Source: Hysterium pulicare CBS 123377 (Eukaryota > Ascomycota > Dothideomycetes > Hysteriales > Hysteriaceae). From it: a DNA stretch of 64,000 nt. The notes under the pieces are model-generated. The model did no database searches. It was not told the origin of the DNA and saw only the letters and a program-made list of their open reading frames with translations. The stretch is taken from NCBI GenBank assembly GCA_000467715.1, contig AJFK01000453.1:16134-80133 (forward strand). Reading direction: 5' to 3'. This document shows positions 22,212 to 35,142 of the stretch, in pieces. The position numbers were made by a program, and so were the translations under genes. Every line of letters starts with the position of its first letter. The stretch's first letter is position 1.

Positions 22212-24175
22212 TCAGACAAGTATGACTCTCTCAATAGTACGGCTATTGATCGCCGCAAACAAATGTCGATACGCTTTAGGCGCTAGTCCCTTGATAGAAA
22301 AGCACCCTATCCTCCGGTGGTGCATCCCGTCCTTTTGGATGAGAAGTCCGAGAAGGTCAGTGGCCTTGTTAGTTAGGAGAGGAAGCACAACAGCCTTCGA
22401 CAAGGACTCCCCTTTTATGTCGCTTCGCCAGCTCGTATGTGCGAAAGCGTCGCCGAGATCGGGGAGACTAATCCTCTCCTCAGGCTCTTCTTCGTCAGAG
22501 GACTCGCTCTTAGAACCTCCCTCAGTTGTGGTCGTCTCTTCTCTTTTGATGACTTCCTGCTGTAATGGAAGTAGCGGCGCCCTGAACTTTATCCATGCAG
22601 CGCTCAGCGCACCGAAAGGGTCAAGTCCAGCGGGCTCGATGTGCACAGCCTCTATGACGGTTCTCGGAACATCGTAGGACAATTCGAATCCCAACCCGTC
22701 GAAGCCATTGTATACGACAGTCCCGATGATTGACGCCCAAGACCAAGACGGGGCACGCCAGCGCTGGCATCTGGTACGAGACCCAGTTGGAACCCATAGG
22801 AGCCCTTTTCTCATGTCATTGCTCCAGATTCCCGCATAATATTGTTCTCCAGAAGCGTCAGCGACAGTTTTGGCGATGCCTGAAAGAGCGGGGAAAATGT
22901 CAGACTCCAAGGTCAGGGAGCGACTTGAATATGCGCGGATGAGAGCATACCAATGATAATATGATCTGTCACTTGAAGTAGAACGTGCTTCATCAACTAA
23001 GAAACTAATATTCGATCCATACAGCTCTCGAGACCCTCCAATTTCGGTGCGGAATGTATCTTGGCATTGCCAATCCATACATTCCGACCCAAAACCGAGG
23101 ATCCTACGAGATAGGTATCTCTCCTGAAGAGCCCAAGCGCGATATTCGAGTGGCTCACGCTCAATGGGGTCGTATTCTTTGTTCTGGGTTATGAAGAACA
23201 CTCGAACTTTTTCATCGAACTGAGTGATCACGTCCATTGCCAAGTAAGGGAAAGGCCGCAATTGGAGGAAACCTTCAGAATCTGACGCAGCCCTGTTCGC
23301 AGAGACAGTTAGATAGGAGTTCGCATAGATCTCTCCCATGTATGAAGATTGCGTTTGCCAATCCTCAGCGTCGTCCTGAATAATGCAGAGGCTGTCGATC
23401 CATAGATATCGCATATTTAGCATTCGTGTTACTTTGATAGCATCTTGGAATGTCGCCGGGATATCTGTAACTTTGAAGCCCCTTTTTCTTTCCTCGATAG
23501 TGGCCTGGGTGGTTGTGAAGGGCTGCGAAGTGCCCCAACAATGGCTTAGTGCAATGTACCGGTCCTTGCGTCCAGCTCCATCTTCGAGACGAACAACCTC
23601 TCCATCGGAGTCTCCTTCTCCTACGTAAATGATTCGCGTTGGTAGCAACTTTATTTCGCGGCTGCTTTGACAATCCGTGTGGCTTTCACAGTCTTTCAGC
23701 CAGGTCCGCACATTGCGGAATGATGGCTCAGAGGCTGGATCATGATGAACAACATAATGGGTAAGCACGCTAGCTAAAGGGCTGTCTATGAGCTGATAAA
23801 TGAGTTTTCTCGGTATGCGGAAGTATCATTTGAAAGCTGACCAGATTCACAGCCCAATCTATAGGATTGGGGTCGACATGTGCGATAGAGAACGGCACTC
23901 GTAAGCCTGAATCTTGACCCTTCCGACGGCTGGTGATAATACAAATCGTCGATAAGACGCGTAAGTCCGCATGTAATAGGTGGCCAATCATATTGAAACC
24001 AATTTTGATCGAATTCGGAGAGCTTCAGGCAATACGCTGGGGCATCTACTGGTTGCGGTGCTAACTCGTCCGACTCCCATGGCAGAGATTGACATAGAGG
24101 GCAGATCTTCTTTGTGGAGCTATGGTTGGCTGCGTACTCTTCAGCGAGCTCTATACTGGAGCGTGGGGATGCCAT
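22212..24175 (-). CDS. HET domain protein (heterokaryon incompatibility)
   Basis: The main exon, 22212 to about 23773, encodes a canonical HET domain: YIALSHCWGTSQPFTTTQ, then FKVTDIPATFQDAIKVTRML, then RYLWIDSLCIIQDDAEDW and MGEIYANSYLTVSA, followed by EYRAWALQERYLSRRIL and APSWSWASI further on. Upstream, an open exon from ATG 24175 (MASPRSSIELAEEY) contains CPLCQSLPW. A 68 nt intron (23774-23841; weak donor GTCAGC, acceptor TTTAG) would join them in frame to 631 aa, but this join is tentative. HET proteins trigger regulated cell death in fungal non-self recognition, acting alone or with NLR-like partners. An acidic Ser/Glu insert lies near residue 535. It is divergent from an F-box gene 262 bp away. 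Confidence 0.85.
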
Positions 24176-24437
24176 GCGGCATGAGGGCTGTAGCAAATGG
24201 TGAGGTGGACGGAGCAGGATATTGAGAGATGCGAGACGAAGCTGTGGATGGGTCGCCGCCTAGCCTAACACGGAATGGTGCTTCTTCGGACGATCAACGA
24301 GCCGAGTCTTACTTCACCCACTATATCAAACAGGCTGCCACTATGATGCCTCCAGATACACATTTGAGACCGGTACTCACTACAAACACTCGGATGAACG
24401 CTATCTCAGACTCTTCCAGACTTTCCCATTACACGCC
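24176..24437. promoter_or_regulatory. Short divergent promoter, HET / F-box
   Basis: The only 262 bp separating the start codons of the oppositely oriented HET and F-box genes; it must hold both promoters. No specific element stands out. Confidence 0.5.
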
Positions 24438-26497
24438 ATGGACGATCAGGCTGAAGATCCCTATCACATGTCGACTGTTCGCAAAACCACGTCAACATCC
24501 GAGGAGCAACCTAGAGGTCTACTTACATCGTTACCCAGCGAGTTACTGCAGCAAATTGCTAATTATCTTATCCCACAAGATCTGGTGAGCTACGTTGCGT
24601 TCACTCTGACTCATCCAGTAACACTATACGCTCTGGGTAGAGGTTCCTGGAGCCTTTTGAATAGCTCACCAAACAGCACTCATCGGCTTCATCTCCTACA
24701 TTTGCTTGCACGGGACGAGAAAAATTTGATTGTGTGTGAAGAATGTCAGATCCTTCACCATGTCTACCGTTTGTTGCGGAGATGCTCCCCTGGATGTTTC
24801 AATGAAGGTACAAGTCACGAGCGAAATTTCCAACCAGAGAGGTTACTCTCAGATGCGGCTTCGCTTTGTTCAAGTGGCCGTGATTTCTGCGACTCGACTT
24901 ATGGAATTTCTCTCCACCAAATTCGACTCGCAGTGGCGCGGCAGGCTCTTGGTAAACGTTACGGAATCTGCCACACCTTGCTCAAGAGTCACGGAAAGAA
25001 AGTCTACGATGTCGCTTGCTCCGAGCCTACTCAAGATATTCCAGCCATGAGTATCTCGGAATTACTAACTCCATACGAACTTGGTGCGTACGATTTCGAT
25101 CAGTACCCTCGAAATGAAGCTCAGCGCCACATCGGGAACAAATCTCTCATGAGGGTCGTAACACCGCCCGAGAAGGACCTCCGAGCGAGAGCGCGACAGC
25201 TTCGATCCATTTTATCAGATGTGCATGTTACTATTCAAGGAGAACCTTGGAGAATCGAGTTTCCCATGACGTTGGCTCTACTCCTCCCGCGGTCTAAACC
25301 ATTCCGTATTCGCAAGAAGATTACAGAACCAAAGCATAAGGAACCTACCGCAAGTTGTCAAAAGCAGTTCGACGATGCTACCGCTGGGCCACCGTTATTG
25401 GAGGAATTTACGCATGATATTGAGTCAAGCACAGGAAATGTCAATCTCTGGGACGGGTATTATGCCGACTTAACCAACCCACCGAACTCCTGGCTGATTG
25501 AACACCCTCCTGGCCCCAATCCTGTACGCGTGTATTACTCGTATGAAGCACCAGACGGCAAGAGACCTTGGTATGATAATAAAGTTGTACTAAAAGTAAT
25601 GAAGTTTTGGTGCCACCAGATTACCGAGAGGGCGGAGTAAGTTTACGAGTTCTACAATGCCACCATTACTATACTAATGTAGCTATTAGGCATGCAATTG
25701 ACCGCCTCAAGGAAAAGTTGAGCTACTGGAAAACCCGGAAGTTACTGAGAGAACTAAACAGCGCGGCAGGGGAGGATGAGTCAATGAGTGACTATGATGA
25801 TTCCAATGAGGAGTCGGACTTGGAAAACGATATTGACTCGACTGTTCCCGATGAGGAAGGTGTTGAGGGGTCGAATACACGCAAAGAAAATTGGCCTGGC
25901 AGAAGTCTTGCCAGTCGGCTTCGAAAAACGACAGTTATATCAGCGCTGCCTGAGATGCCAAAGCATGGTTCAACGTCTCGCGTCCTACTCGAGTACACAA
26001 TGGTTCCAAGATCGGTAAATAGCTGCTTGATACTCGCCGCTACATATACCTTTACACTGCCAAAGCAACCGGCGTCTCAAGCGATTGACCTCTGCAGATG
26101 CTTACGGGAACTCAATTTTAGGATATGTCCTCACATTACCACTTCAACCACGCGCTTATCCTTCGAAACGATTCCAAGCCTTTGGTCGGATAAAGTCGTC
26201 TTCTCGCATTACATGTCTGGTTTCTCTTATGACAACGAGTGCCGATACTGCTACACGGAGATCCAAGTTTCGGCTCGGCTCAATGCGCTCACATGTAATC
26301 GTATTGAACAAATCACAATTAAAGCATGGCATGATCTCGGAGATGGCCAATCGGTTGAAGATCCGCGATGGAAAGCCTTGGAAGTTGGGGAGACGCAAAA
26401 CGAAGACGCAGCTCTTGAAGAGGTGACTTTTCCGAAAGGTTCAATTTCACGGGCCTGGTTTGGATTCGACAATTTCCTCTCGGATATCGCACTTTGA
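24438..26497 (+). CDS. F-box domain protein
   Basis: Two exons, 24438-25636 and 25690-26497, 668 aa. The 53 nt intron runs GTAAGT to TATTAG with branch ACTAAT. The F-box helix block is LLTSLPSELLQQIANYLIPQDLVSYVAFT (residues about 30-58). It is followed by the CEECQILHH Cys/His motif found in a common family of fungal F-box proteins, in which a CxxC..H segment follows the F-box. A Ser/Asp/Glu-rich insert near residues 430-465 is probably disordered. F-box proteins recruit substrates to the SCF ubiquitin ligase through Skp1; the substrate is unknown here. The gene looks intact. It converges on the secreted-protein gene at 26624-27220. Confidence 0.85.
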
Positions 26498-26623
26498 GAT
26501 GGAGAGGAGAAATTCAGGTATGAATGGACTTTGGACGATACGTCTTCCGCTTCTGAAATGAATTGCAAGCTTACAACTCCCTCAACAGTTTTGCCTCATC
26601 GTCCAAACATATTCGACCATCTA

Positions 26624-27220
26624 TCAACGACGCTCTGGCTTATGGACGGTCCCGTTGAAAGCGAAAAGCACCTCGTCGTTTGGCATTTTCGCTTCAACAA
26701 AGAACTTGACGTCGCTCTCCCAAAACCCTCTGAGAATGAAGTCTCCCATCATCTCTTGAATCCCAACGCCCAATGGTCTACAAAGCTCCCTTTGTCCCCT
26801 AACCACGATGAAGGGACACTCGGTGAACTTGCCTCTCCACCAAAAGACCGGATGATTCAAATTATCTGGCTCCAGTTCCTCCCAAACTTCTAGAGTTGCA
26901 TCCTCCAGTCCCTCGGCTTCGGCCATGTCACCATGGAGCAGAAAGAAATTTCGTTTATCCCTAATATCACGTCAGCTTGTCCTCCATTCAGTAAGGACCT
27001 CCGGATCTCCGTACCATAGCGGAGGGTCTGGAACGAGGTCCAAGTTGGATATCTGAAAGAGCTGATCCTCCTTTTTGGGACCGTAGAAGTAGGCTGGGTT
27101 GTCTCCCGGTACCTTACTACTGCCGTTCTCTATCGATGTCATGACTAGTTGGCGATCCGTTGTAGCAAGGACCGAGGCGTGTGTGAAGATACGAAAAAGA
27201 ATAGCGAATAACATTATCAT
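26624..27220 (-). CDS. Small secreted protein, possibly ML-like lipid-binding fold
   Basis: Two exons, 27015-27220 and 26624-26960, 180 aa; the intron is 54 nt (GTACGG to TATTAG, branch GCTGAC). The N-terminus (MIMLFAILFRIFTHASVLAT) is a good signal peptide. The mature part, with NPAYFYGPKKEDQLFQISNL, DLVPDPPLW and a later WWRGKFTECPF, resembles fungal secreted proteins of the MD-2-related lipid-recognition type. That assignment rests on pattern memory and is weak. A TCACGTGA palindrome at 27305-27311 lies 85 bp before the start codon. The opposite-strand frame at 26531-26893 is a shadow. Confidence 0.7.
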
Positions 27221-27925
27221 GATTTTTCGAAGAAAACTATCAATGGGACTTGTAAGGCTTGTGCGGATAAGCTGGCGAGTACTCTTGACTTTGTGGTGAA
27301 GAGGTCACGTGATGATCAGAGCAGAGGTTTGGAGCAGCCGACAATCTAAACCGGAAGGGAGAATTGGTTTACCGGAGAATTAATGCTCGTGGCAATGACT
27401 TCATATAAACCGCTGTTGCCTTGTCCAAAATTAGATTTTCGATCTGCTGCATGCGGCACAGTTGATGAAGCGCAGCCGGCCCCTGGACTGCTTGCACCGC
27501 CAGCTTTGCTGCGACATGATGAAACTACTACGTTCACTACGCCGCTATTATGTGCCTTGTGTCATCATGTGTCTTGATGAATGTATTCGCAAATCGGTTG
27601 ATGGGGTTTCTGATCATGGCAAGTAGTGGACTTAGTGGCTCTTCAAGGCTCTTGATTGAGGTGGATTTGGAAGCTGGAGTACTTATTACCAGGCAATTAC
27701 TGTTTCATTCTTTATCCCTAGGCTATTTCTCGATGTCCCCCATTCGCGAATCAGCATTCCAAGCGCGATAGAAAGTCCGATTATTAATTTGAATGGAAGA
27801 GTTTAGGGAAGAAAGCGAGAAACAAAAATGCAAAGAAAATAAGAAAATAAGAGCCCTTACTTGGACCCCTTCTGAGTTCAAAATGCCACAAAATTAATGC
27901 ACATCCATGCTCGAGCTCTTGACCA
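27221..27925. other. Intergenic region with TCACGTGA
   Basis: Promoter of the secreted protein (E-box at 27305-27311) and 3' flank of the AAA ATPase gene. No gene seen; the small plus-strand frames look random. Confidence 0.45.
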
Positions 27926-30900
27926 TTAGTTAAATGCCTCAGGGTTGTCTTCAAAATATGCCGACTTGCGAGAACCTCCAAATTGATGTGGGCTTGGGCT
28001 TTCATCTCGCCTAGATTGCGGTCCAGTATAGTATGGTTTGGGCTGATTTGGTGCTGTTTGAGGGTACCGTCTAGACTGCTGATCTTGGTGTATTGACGTC
28101 CGGCGGGATCTGTATGTCATGTTTTGATCAGAATTCTGGGAGGATAAGCCGAACTCCATAGGGCTGTCGTATGGATGGGAATTCTGGTACGGGGCGCGAT
28201 AAGCATCGGAGGATGCCAGACCAGTCCGCCTATCATGTAAGAGACTTCCTTGCTCATCGTTTCTCGAGTCTGGTGTATATGGCATTGGACTCTCGTAGTT
28301 GCGTTGATCGCGATATCCTCGACTGCGTGGTTCAAGCGGCGTTTCAAAATTGATTCTCCCATCGGAACTTGACGGCGCTGGAGTAAAAGGATCCACCAAG
28401 TTCCTCGTTCCTAAGTCTTTAATGCCAAGGCTCTTCGTAGCTTTGAGGTTGTCGGCGCGTTCGCCATGGAAAAGTGCTCTGGCTGCATCATTTCGGCCTC
28501 TGGCCTCCTTCATATAGAAATCAAACTCATCAGTGACCTTCGCCACGACTTTGAAGTGGGTATCGTCCAGAATTGGCTTTGGACATTCGGCATTTGGGAT
28601 TTCGCCTCTTTCGCGACGCGCTATTCGCCGAGCATACTCAGCATGCATAGCATTGTAAGCCAATGACGACGCTATTTGAAAGGCATTTCGTATTTGCCGG
28701 CCGTTCCAGGGTATACCATTGTCAGCTATCGTATCATCGAATAGTCTAGTGGCGAAGCTCAGGATACGGTCTTCGACGATGTGGAGTGGGGGCTCCTCCG
28801 CGATCTGACTGCGGGCTTTTGCAACTTCCTTCATTCGGGTGATGTTGACCTTGAATATTTCCACGGCTTGTGTTGTTCCGAGAGACGGATAGTACAAACT
28901 AATATGTATCCGGGATTTGAAAGCTTCGTCCAATGTTCCCACTCGGTTAGTTGTAAGAAAGAGAATTCCACTATAGTACTCAAGGACCCGTAAAAAGACT
29001 AGAGATGAATTAGTTGTGTTGAATCGATAAAGATGAATGGAGCAGTATTTGCGAACCTGACACTAGAGCATTTCGATTCAAGTCAAGATTGGATCTCGAA
29101 GAGAGAAACACATCAGCTTCATCGAGTAATAAGACACAGTCCCAGAGATGAGCCAGTCGAAATACATTCATAAGATGCTTTTCAACCTCAGTTGGGGTGA
29201 GTCCGAGATCGCCACACGTGATGACGAAAAGCGGTTTCTGGTTCTCTAAGGCAACAGCCTCAGCAGTCGCAGTCTTCCCTACTCCAGGTACTCCATGGAG
29301 AAGTATGACCAGGCCCCGGCCTTTCCCTTGAATGAGGTCTTGGCTCAAACCTTCCGTATCAACTCTAGAAAGCAATGGGGTCCCGTTGGCCTGGTTGTCA
29401 TCATGCCTCTTAACTTCTAGGTCATTTGGCTGGGTACTAGAAGGCGTCTGGGCTTGGGCTTTTGCAGACCGAGCCGAGATTTTTCGTTCGAGGTCCTTTT
29501 TCATGAAGTGAGAGGACACAAGCCCCCTGACGATATCTTTGTAATCTGTGAGAATTTTGAGTCGCCCAAAAACGTTATGTTGTTGAGGTATTTGCTGTAC
29601 AAACCGCACATCAAGTGGGGCAAATTTTCGGTCTCGAAGAATGTAAGCGAAAAGCCGTCTCGGTAGGAGAACGAGGTCTGAGTCCAGTATTTCAATAGTC
29701 GTTTTTTCTTTTGTGGAGTAAGAGTACTCTTTGAAAGACTTGATTAGTTGATCGTTATCGAAGTAATCTCTTCTCTGCTCCATTGTAACTGAGTCATCCG
29801 ACTGTACGTGTTCCTCCGTAGATTCATCTGTATTCCAATTGATGATTTCATATTCGTCTTCTTTCATGGTCCAACCATCGCTCGTATCGCCGTAGACTGG
29901 ATCATGGAACTGAGGCTTCCAAGTTTGGTAGGCCTGGAACGTCTCCGCAAAATCAACGATGACATGGCTCTCAACATATTCTGGGTATTTGATCTTAGAA
30001 CCATAGTCAGTGCCTTCCATGACTGGTTCGCCAGTGGGCGTGGACGCAGCTGTCCAACCATCATATGACAAGTGCCTCTTTTCGATACATTGCTTGAATT
30101 TTGCGCCTTCGTGTTTGAGGGTATTGAGAAGATCCGGATTTTCCATGTATCTGATTGGGTAGCAAGGGAGTTCTCTAACGTCTTTCTCGCCTTCGTACCG
30201 TCGGATCTTAAACAAGTGTTTAACGGGACCGTACGAGTTACCGTCAAAATCGATGTAATAGCAGAAGACTCGGAAGAAGTTTTCCACGTTATTTTCATCA
30301 TTCACTTCTCGATCAAACACATTAGCCCGTGGTTTTCTTCGCTGATCAAAAGACGGGTAACCCTGATAATCTTCCGGTGGGTTGAGACAGTATACTCTCC
30401 AGACTAAGGTGGATTGGGAGAGACTCGAGTCTAGCGCATGCAAAAGCAGCTGTTAGCAATATCCAACTCCGTCTTGCGATATGGCTCTGGTTTAGATGAC
30501 TGACCTTTGTTTCTAGCATTTCCATGTCGGGGACGCACATCAGATGTTCGACTTGCATATACTAGTTCGCCCGTTCTGAACAGGAGCCAAAGATCTTCGA
30601 ATCTAATCTTGGTACGAGACACTCCATCAAACATACTGTAGAGTGGCATGATTTGCTCTTCTACAAAGTTGACGTAGCATCTCACTGCTTTGACGGCTTC
30701 CAGGTCATACATGGCAGGGTTTTGTGCAACCTCATTCTCAAACTCATCATCATCTTGAACACTCACCTCACCATCTTCGGGTTTCTTATGGGATTCTGTG
30801 ACTTCAGCCGACATTGCCTGAACTTCATCCTTCTTATCGAGTTGTAGTCCATGAGGAGACCCCTCTTTTTCATAGTGCTTAGCTTCGATGATCTGTAGGA

Positions 30901-31687
30901 TATCCTTCATTTTCGGTTGGAAGTAGATCAACGCCCTAAAAGGCCTGAAGAAAGTCTGCGGGAAGGATGTAGATAGACTCTCTCCTACCGCTTTGGCAAG
31001 ATGGAAAATAATGGCTGGGGATTGGACGCGAACGCGTTGAATCCAAGTATTTTCGACAGTGCCACTAATAGATGGTTTGGGTATCGCAGGCCTCTGCTCT
31101 TTCGCACTCTTCCCTTTAGCACGTCTCCTTCTCATCATGTTAACTTGTCGTACTTCGTGGAGCAGGCTGGCTCCAGCCACAAGCACGTCGATCACAAAGC
31201 GCCCATCCTCATCGGAGTAGCGATTCTTGAATTGATCAAAACTGACTTTTCTGACCTCCGGAATCATTGGTTTCTCAGGCTTGGAGTCTTCTGCGTGATC
31301 GGATTTAGTGTCTCCTTCTTTTGCATTATCCTCGGCGTCCGAGTTTGGAAGGGGTAGCGAGGGTACAGTTAAAGAAAGATCGTTCGATTCTGCCAACTGA
31401 GGATCTAAAGCATCGGGTTCCGAGTTCTTTGTAACATGACTGGGCTCAGACGCCTTGGGATGGCCGGTCTCCAGAGCGGTCGCATCTTCAGTCTGAAGGC
31501 TGCCCTGGGGGTCTGGCGAGGCTGGCTTAAGTTCGGTATGGGCCGGTTCTAACTCCAAACAAGTGACGGATGGTTTCAACGATTCATTTTTGGTATCAGA
31601 TGTTTCGCTTTCCGGAGGAGCCAAGGTGACCTGGATTGCTTAGCTCTGGATACCACATGAGATAAGAACACTTACGGCCTCTGCCAT
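27926..31687 (-). CDS. AAA ATPase with long fungal N-terminal region (DUF7025 type)
   Basis: Five exons as read: 31676-31687 (M-A-E-A only), 30505-31630, 29057-30430 and 27926-28998, with the microexon at the start; total 1194 aa. Counted explicitly these are four exons and three introns: 45, 74 and 58 nt, with donors GTAAGT, GTCAGT and GTTCGC and a clear CTAAC/CTAAT branch in the last two. Residues 1-120 are acidic and disordered. Residues about 150-650 match the conserved N-terminal region of large fungal AAA proteins. The ATPase core has Walker A GVPGVGKT (759-766), Walker B VLLLDEAD (812-819), sensor-1 LFLTTNR and an SRIHI arginine-finger segment. The last ~150 residues are Ser/Arg/Pro-rich. 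These proteins are common in Pezizomycotina, mostly uncharacterised, and often near HET or NLR-type genes. Intact. Confidence 0.9.
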
Positions 31688-32662
31688 GATCAGAACAGGA
31701 CTCCACCTAGTTACTGGTTCTGTTAGGAAGAGTTGATATGAGAATGTATGATGCTAGCAAAATATTTGTGTAGAGAAATGAGCGATACGAGGGTCTTTAG
31801 GGCTCGATGGTGCTAACTAATTTGCTCGCCGCATAAGTCAGGACTCCTTGAGTATGAGGGAAGGAGCTGTGATCAATCGTCTGATAGGTCCTACATGTGT
31901 TTTCGGAAATTGATTCGTATGCGGGCGTACTTTACGGATGCTCTCTTCTGCTGCCGGTGAACCCGAGTACCCTGCACGGGAAGTCCGGCGTCAACCCATC
32001 ACCTTCTAGCATTCTAACATTCTCAAATCTATGCATGTTGACTGCATCTTAGCTTACATAGCAAATTGCAATTGGATAGCCTTGTCGTCTCGTAAACTGC
32101 AGATGCAGGGTACATTCGATTTGGTGTCGATAGGCTATTCGGAACCTCCGCAATTGTCAGATGGAAGGAGGCAAGGCAGGAAAGTGCAACTAATTGGTTG
32201 GATAGGACTCGGGATCGGCAAGGCAATGAGGCTGAAAACCGGAAACGGGAGTTGTTTGCTGTCAGCTCGATTAATCAGTCCAATGAGCATAGTCCGACAA
32301 GCATTGACTCTGCAGCCTTCTCTACGTGCATCTGTCTAGGCTAGGCGAGACGCCAGTTGTATCAGCCAATACTGCGTATGTCCGCCAGCCCCAACGTATG
32401 CTTATGAATGAGATGCATACGTCAGCTTCGTAATGGCGTTCAAGCTGAAGATAGGAATGCAGCCTTGAAGATAACCTTCCCATTCAGAGTGACTAAATTT
32501 TATTCGCATCCTGGCCGATATGATACGGGCGGTCACTGGTCAATCTGCTTTATGTGAGAGATATTCATTGACATTCGCGCTGAAGTGGGCGACAATCCTT
32601 AGGCTCCAAAGTCCATCTATTTGCTGTTTTCCCGATTTTTTTCCAGATCGAAAACGAGTCCT
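31688..32662. promoter_or_regulatory. Divergent promoter, AAA ATPase / STAND-like gene
   Basis: About 1 kb between two oppositely oriented starts. It contains no convincing coding frame. The plus-strand frames at 32031-32339 and 32520-32876 are out of frame with the adjacent gene or overlap it. Confidence 0.45.
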
Positions 32663-34981
32663 ATGGCGGACATCGAAGCAAGAAGTGACGCAGAGTCAAG
32701 AAATGCCGTGGTCAGCTTTATCGGGAAAAAGGCCTCTGATGGCGACATACCTGCTCTCCAAGTACGGTCACGCTACAATCACATCACCGGCGAGTTCGAG
32801 CTTCCTGACGACCCCGGGCAATTATCACAATCTGAGAACAATACTTCCGAAAGGCCTCTTAATCAAGAAGATTTGAAACAGGCCCTTCTCAAATACAAAG
32901 AGTTAAACATAACTTCCCATCTCGAAGTTGACATAGAAAATTGTTCCTGGGAGAATGTTTTCACTCAAATGGGCAGTGCGCGAGACAAACACGAAGAAGA
33001 AGCGAATCACCTCAAGGGCTTTCTTCGTAAATTGTGGAGGAAAGCGGGAGAAAGATCCGACGATGCCATGCCCCTTCTGGACCTGATTCCGGACGAGTAC
33101 GGACTTGGGACTGTAAGAGCTGGCCTGGCTCTCTTCTTCGCTGTGAGACCCGCCATCTACGTTCGCAAAATGTTTTCCTAACCCTTTTGCGCATACAGTA
33201 TGCAAAAAAATCCGTGGATAACGCCAACAAGATTTTGGCGGCCTTTGAAGACATACCGCTAATAATTATAAGAGCACAATCTATGCGAAAGAATTTCCCC
33301 AAAAACATAGATCTGAAACACCACTGTGACGTCTTGTATCAAACGCTTTTGAAGTCGATGAGCGATTTGATAGGAGCCTTATTGCACAAAACCGAGGGTA
33401 ATCCGAATTTCTCTTCCGTCGAATGCACTGGGGTATCGGCTTGAAGATTAAGGTACTGATTCTGACTTTGATACAGAGAAGAAACTACCCTCCTTCCTTT
33501 CAAAAAGGCCTTCGCAAGCGGCCACTGCGACGATAGATGCGATATTGAAAAAAGTGAAGGGAGAAGGCGATTCGCTTAAGAGGTTGACGGAGAACCTTTG
33601 GGAGGAATTGCTTGTCAAACAAGGTGACGGGATCGAGGACCTACGAACTCAAGGCAATAAGATTTTCCGCGTGGTTGCGAAGAGTGATGTTAAGATTCAA
33701 TCCCTCATCAAGAAGGCCGATAGGAATCATCGAACCGCCTTGAAAAGTGCCGCTGAAGTTGCAAATATTGGCGGGAGAACAAGGGAAATTCAGTTCACCG
33801 GAAACGATACGTACGAAGTCGCCAAGGATGTCAAACTTGGGGTCACGGAGGTTGGCAGGAGACTGGGTGGCGTAGAACGTGGTGTTGAGGCCATGCAAGT
33901 CTTGCCAAAAATGCTTGAGACATATGCGCTGGCAGAGAAGGCAACGTTTGCAGCTGCTATCGAAGCGGCCAACTCGCATAGTATCGGGGCCTTGAATGCT
34001 TTAATCCCATTTCTACAAGATGCTCTCAAAGAAATGGAAGGTCAGTTTCCGAGGAGAGTATGGGATTAGCAGACGTTTAGTAACAATTCTGCAGTGGCCC
34101 ATGTCAACCAACTGGCCAAAGAAGACCAAGAACGATCCTTGATGTTTGAGGAGCTTCTGCTCAAGGCTCTTAGCATACCCACCGGGCATCCTGCGGATGA
34201 TTTTGTCTTCCTTTTGAGGGAAGCAGGGGAGTTCGACACTGTATCGCTGGGTCAAGCATACAGCCTCCTACGAATGGACCAATTCCGAACATGGCTTCGC
34301 TCCCAAAGGCCGGAATTCTTAATCGTCAATGGTGGAATAGAACCTTTGGGGGCCTCTAGGATATCTGCAATGTCGTGTGTCTCTGCCTCACTCATTGCGG
34401 GTATACAGAAAGTGCAGAAGGGCGCAGTGTCCCTCTATTTTTTCTGCGCTCTTCATACGTCCGTGAAGCTGGTTGGACCTGGCGGCCTTGTGCGAAGTCT
34501 AGTGTGGCAGATTCTAATAGAGCTCACCAGTCGACACATTCTCAGCCTCGAATTCATCCATTCACGCTCTCTACGTTACGCTATCGAACAACGCGATATC
34601 CGAGCAATGTGCCAAACATTTCGACAGCTTATTGCGCAACTTCCCTGGGATACTCCTGTCTACTGTATTCTGGATGATATTTCATGGTTTCAGCAGCCTG
34701 AGTGGCAGAAAGACGTCGACTACGTTGTAGAGGAGCTTCGAAAGCTTGCCCAGGACGACAAACTGCGTCCAACCTTTAAAGTTCTGGTGACTAGCGCGTA
34801 TAGGGCTAACACTATTAACTGGAAGATTACCGAAGAGCAGTGTGTTTCCATTCGACCAGAATTTTCTGACAACGATATCATATCTGAAAGATTTATAGTC
34901 GAAGAAATCCGGCAGCTTCATAACGCTGGAGAGCGGCGACAAGATAGTGATACTGAGGACGTACCGGAGGATTATTTGTGA
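32663..34981 (+). CDS. STAND/NLR-like protein lacking a visible P-loop (DUF7708-like N-terminus)
   Basis: Four exons: 32663-33142, 33199-33397, 33477-34040 and 34095-34981; 709 aa. Introns of 56, 79 and 54 nt keep phase at each join. The N-terminal ~210 residues (MPLLDLIPDEYGLGTVRAGLALFFA, then YAKKSVDNANKILAAFEDIP) match the helical module found ahead of NACHT domains in many fungal NLR-like proteins. The central part holds a helical stretch with KIQSLIKKADRNHR. The C-terminal ~300 residues (LIVNGG, then SLYFFCALH, GPGGLVRSLVWQIL, PVYCILDDISWFQ) follow the order of a NACHT-like domain: aspartates in ILDDIS sit where Walker B would be, but the GxxxxGK[ST] loop is absent (NGGIEPLGASRIS instead). 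No WD, ankyrin or TPR repeats follow. Probably a signalling or scaffold protein; ATP binding is doubtful. Confidence 0.75.
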
Positions 34982-35142
34982 AAATAGGCTGCCGTAAAAA
35001 TTTCTGGTCGATTTCCAATATATGTGCATCTTCTTCTATGTGCAGGAAAATTAAACAGATAAACCGGTCAATTGAAGTAGAATCTGCCATGTCAGTCACA
35101 CCCTTATAGAACAAGAAGGACATCCTACCTTTTCTATATATC

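Noticed and set aside
26531-26893. 120-codon plus-strand frame downstream of the F-box gene
   Set aside because: It is antisense to the second exon of the secreted-protein gene, which has a signal peptide and a clean intron.
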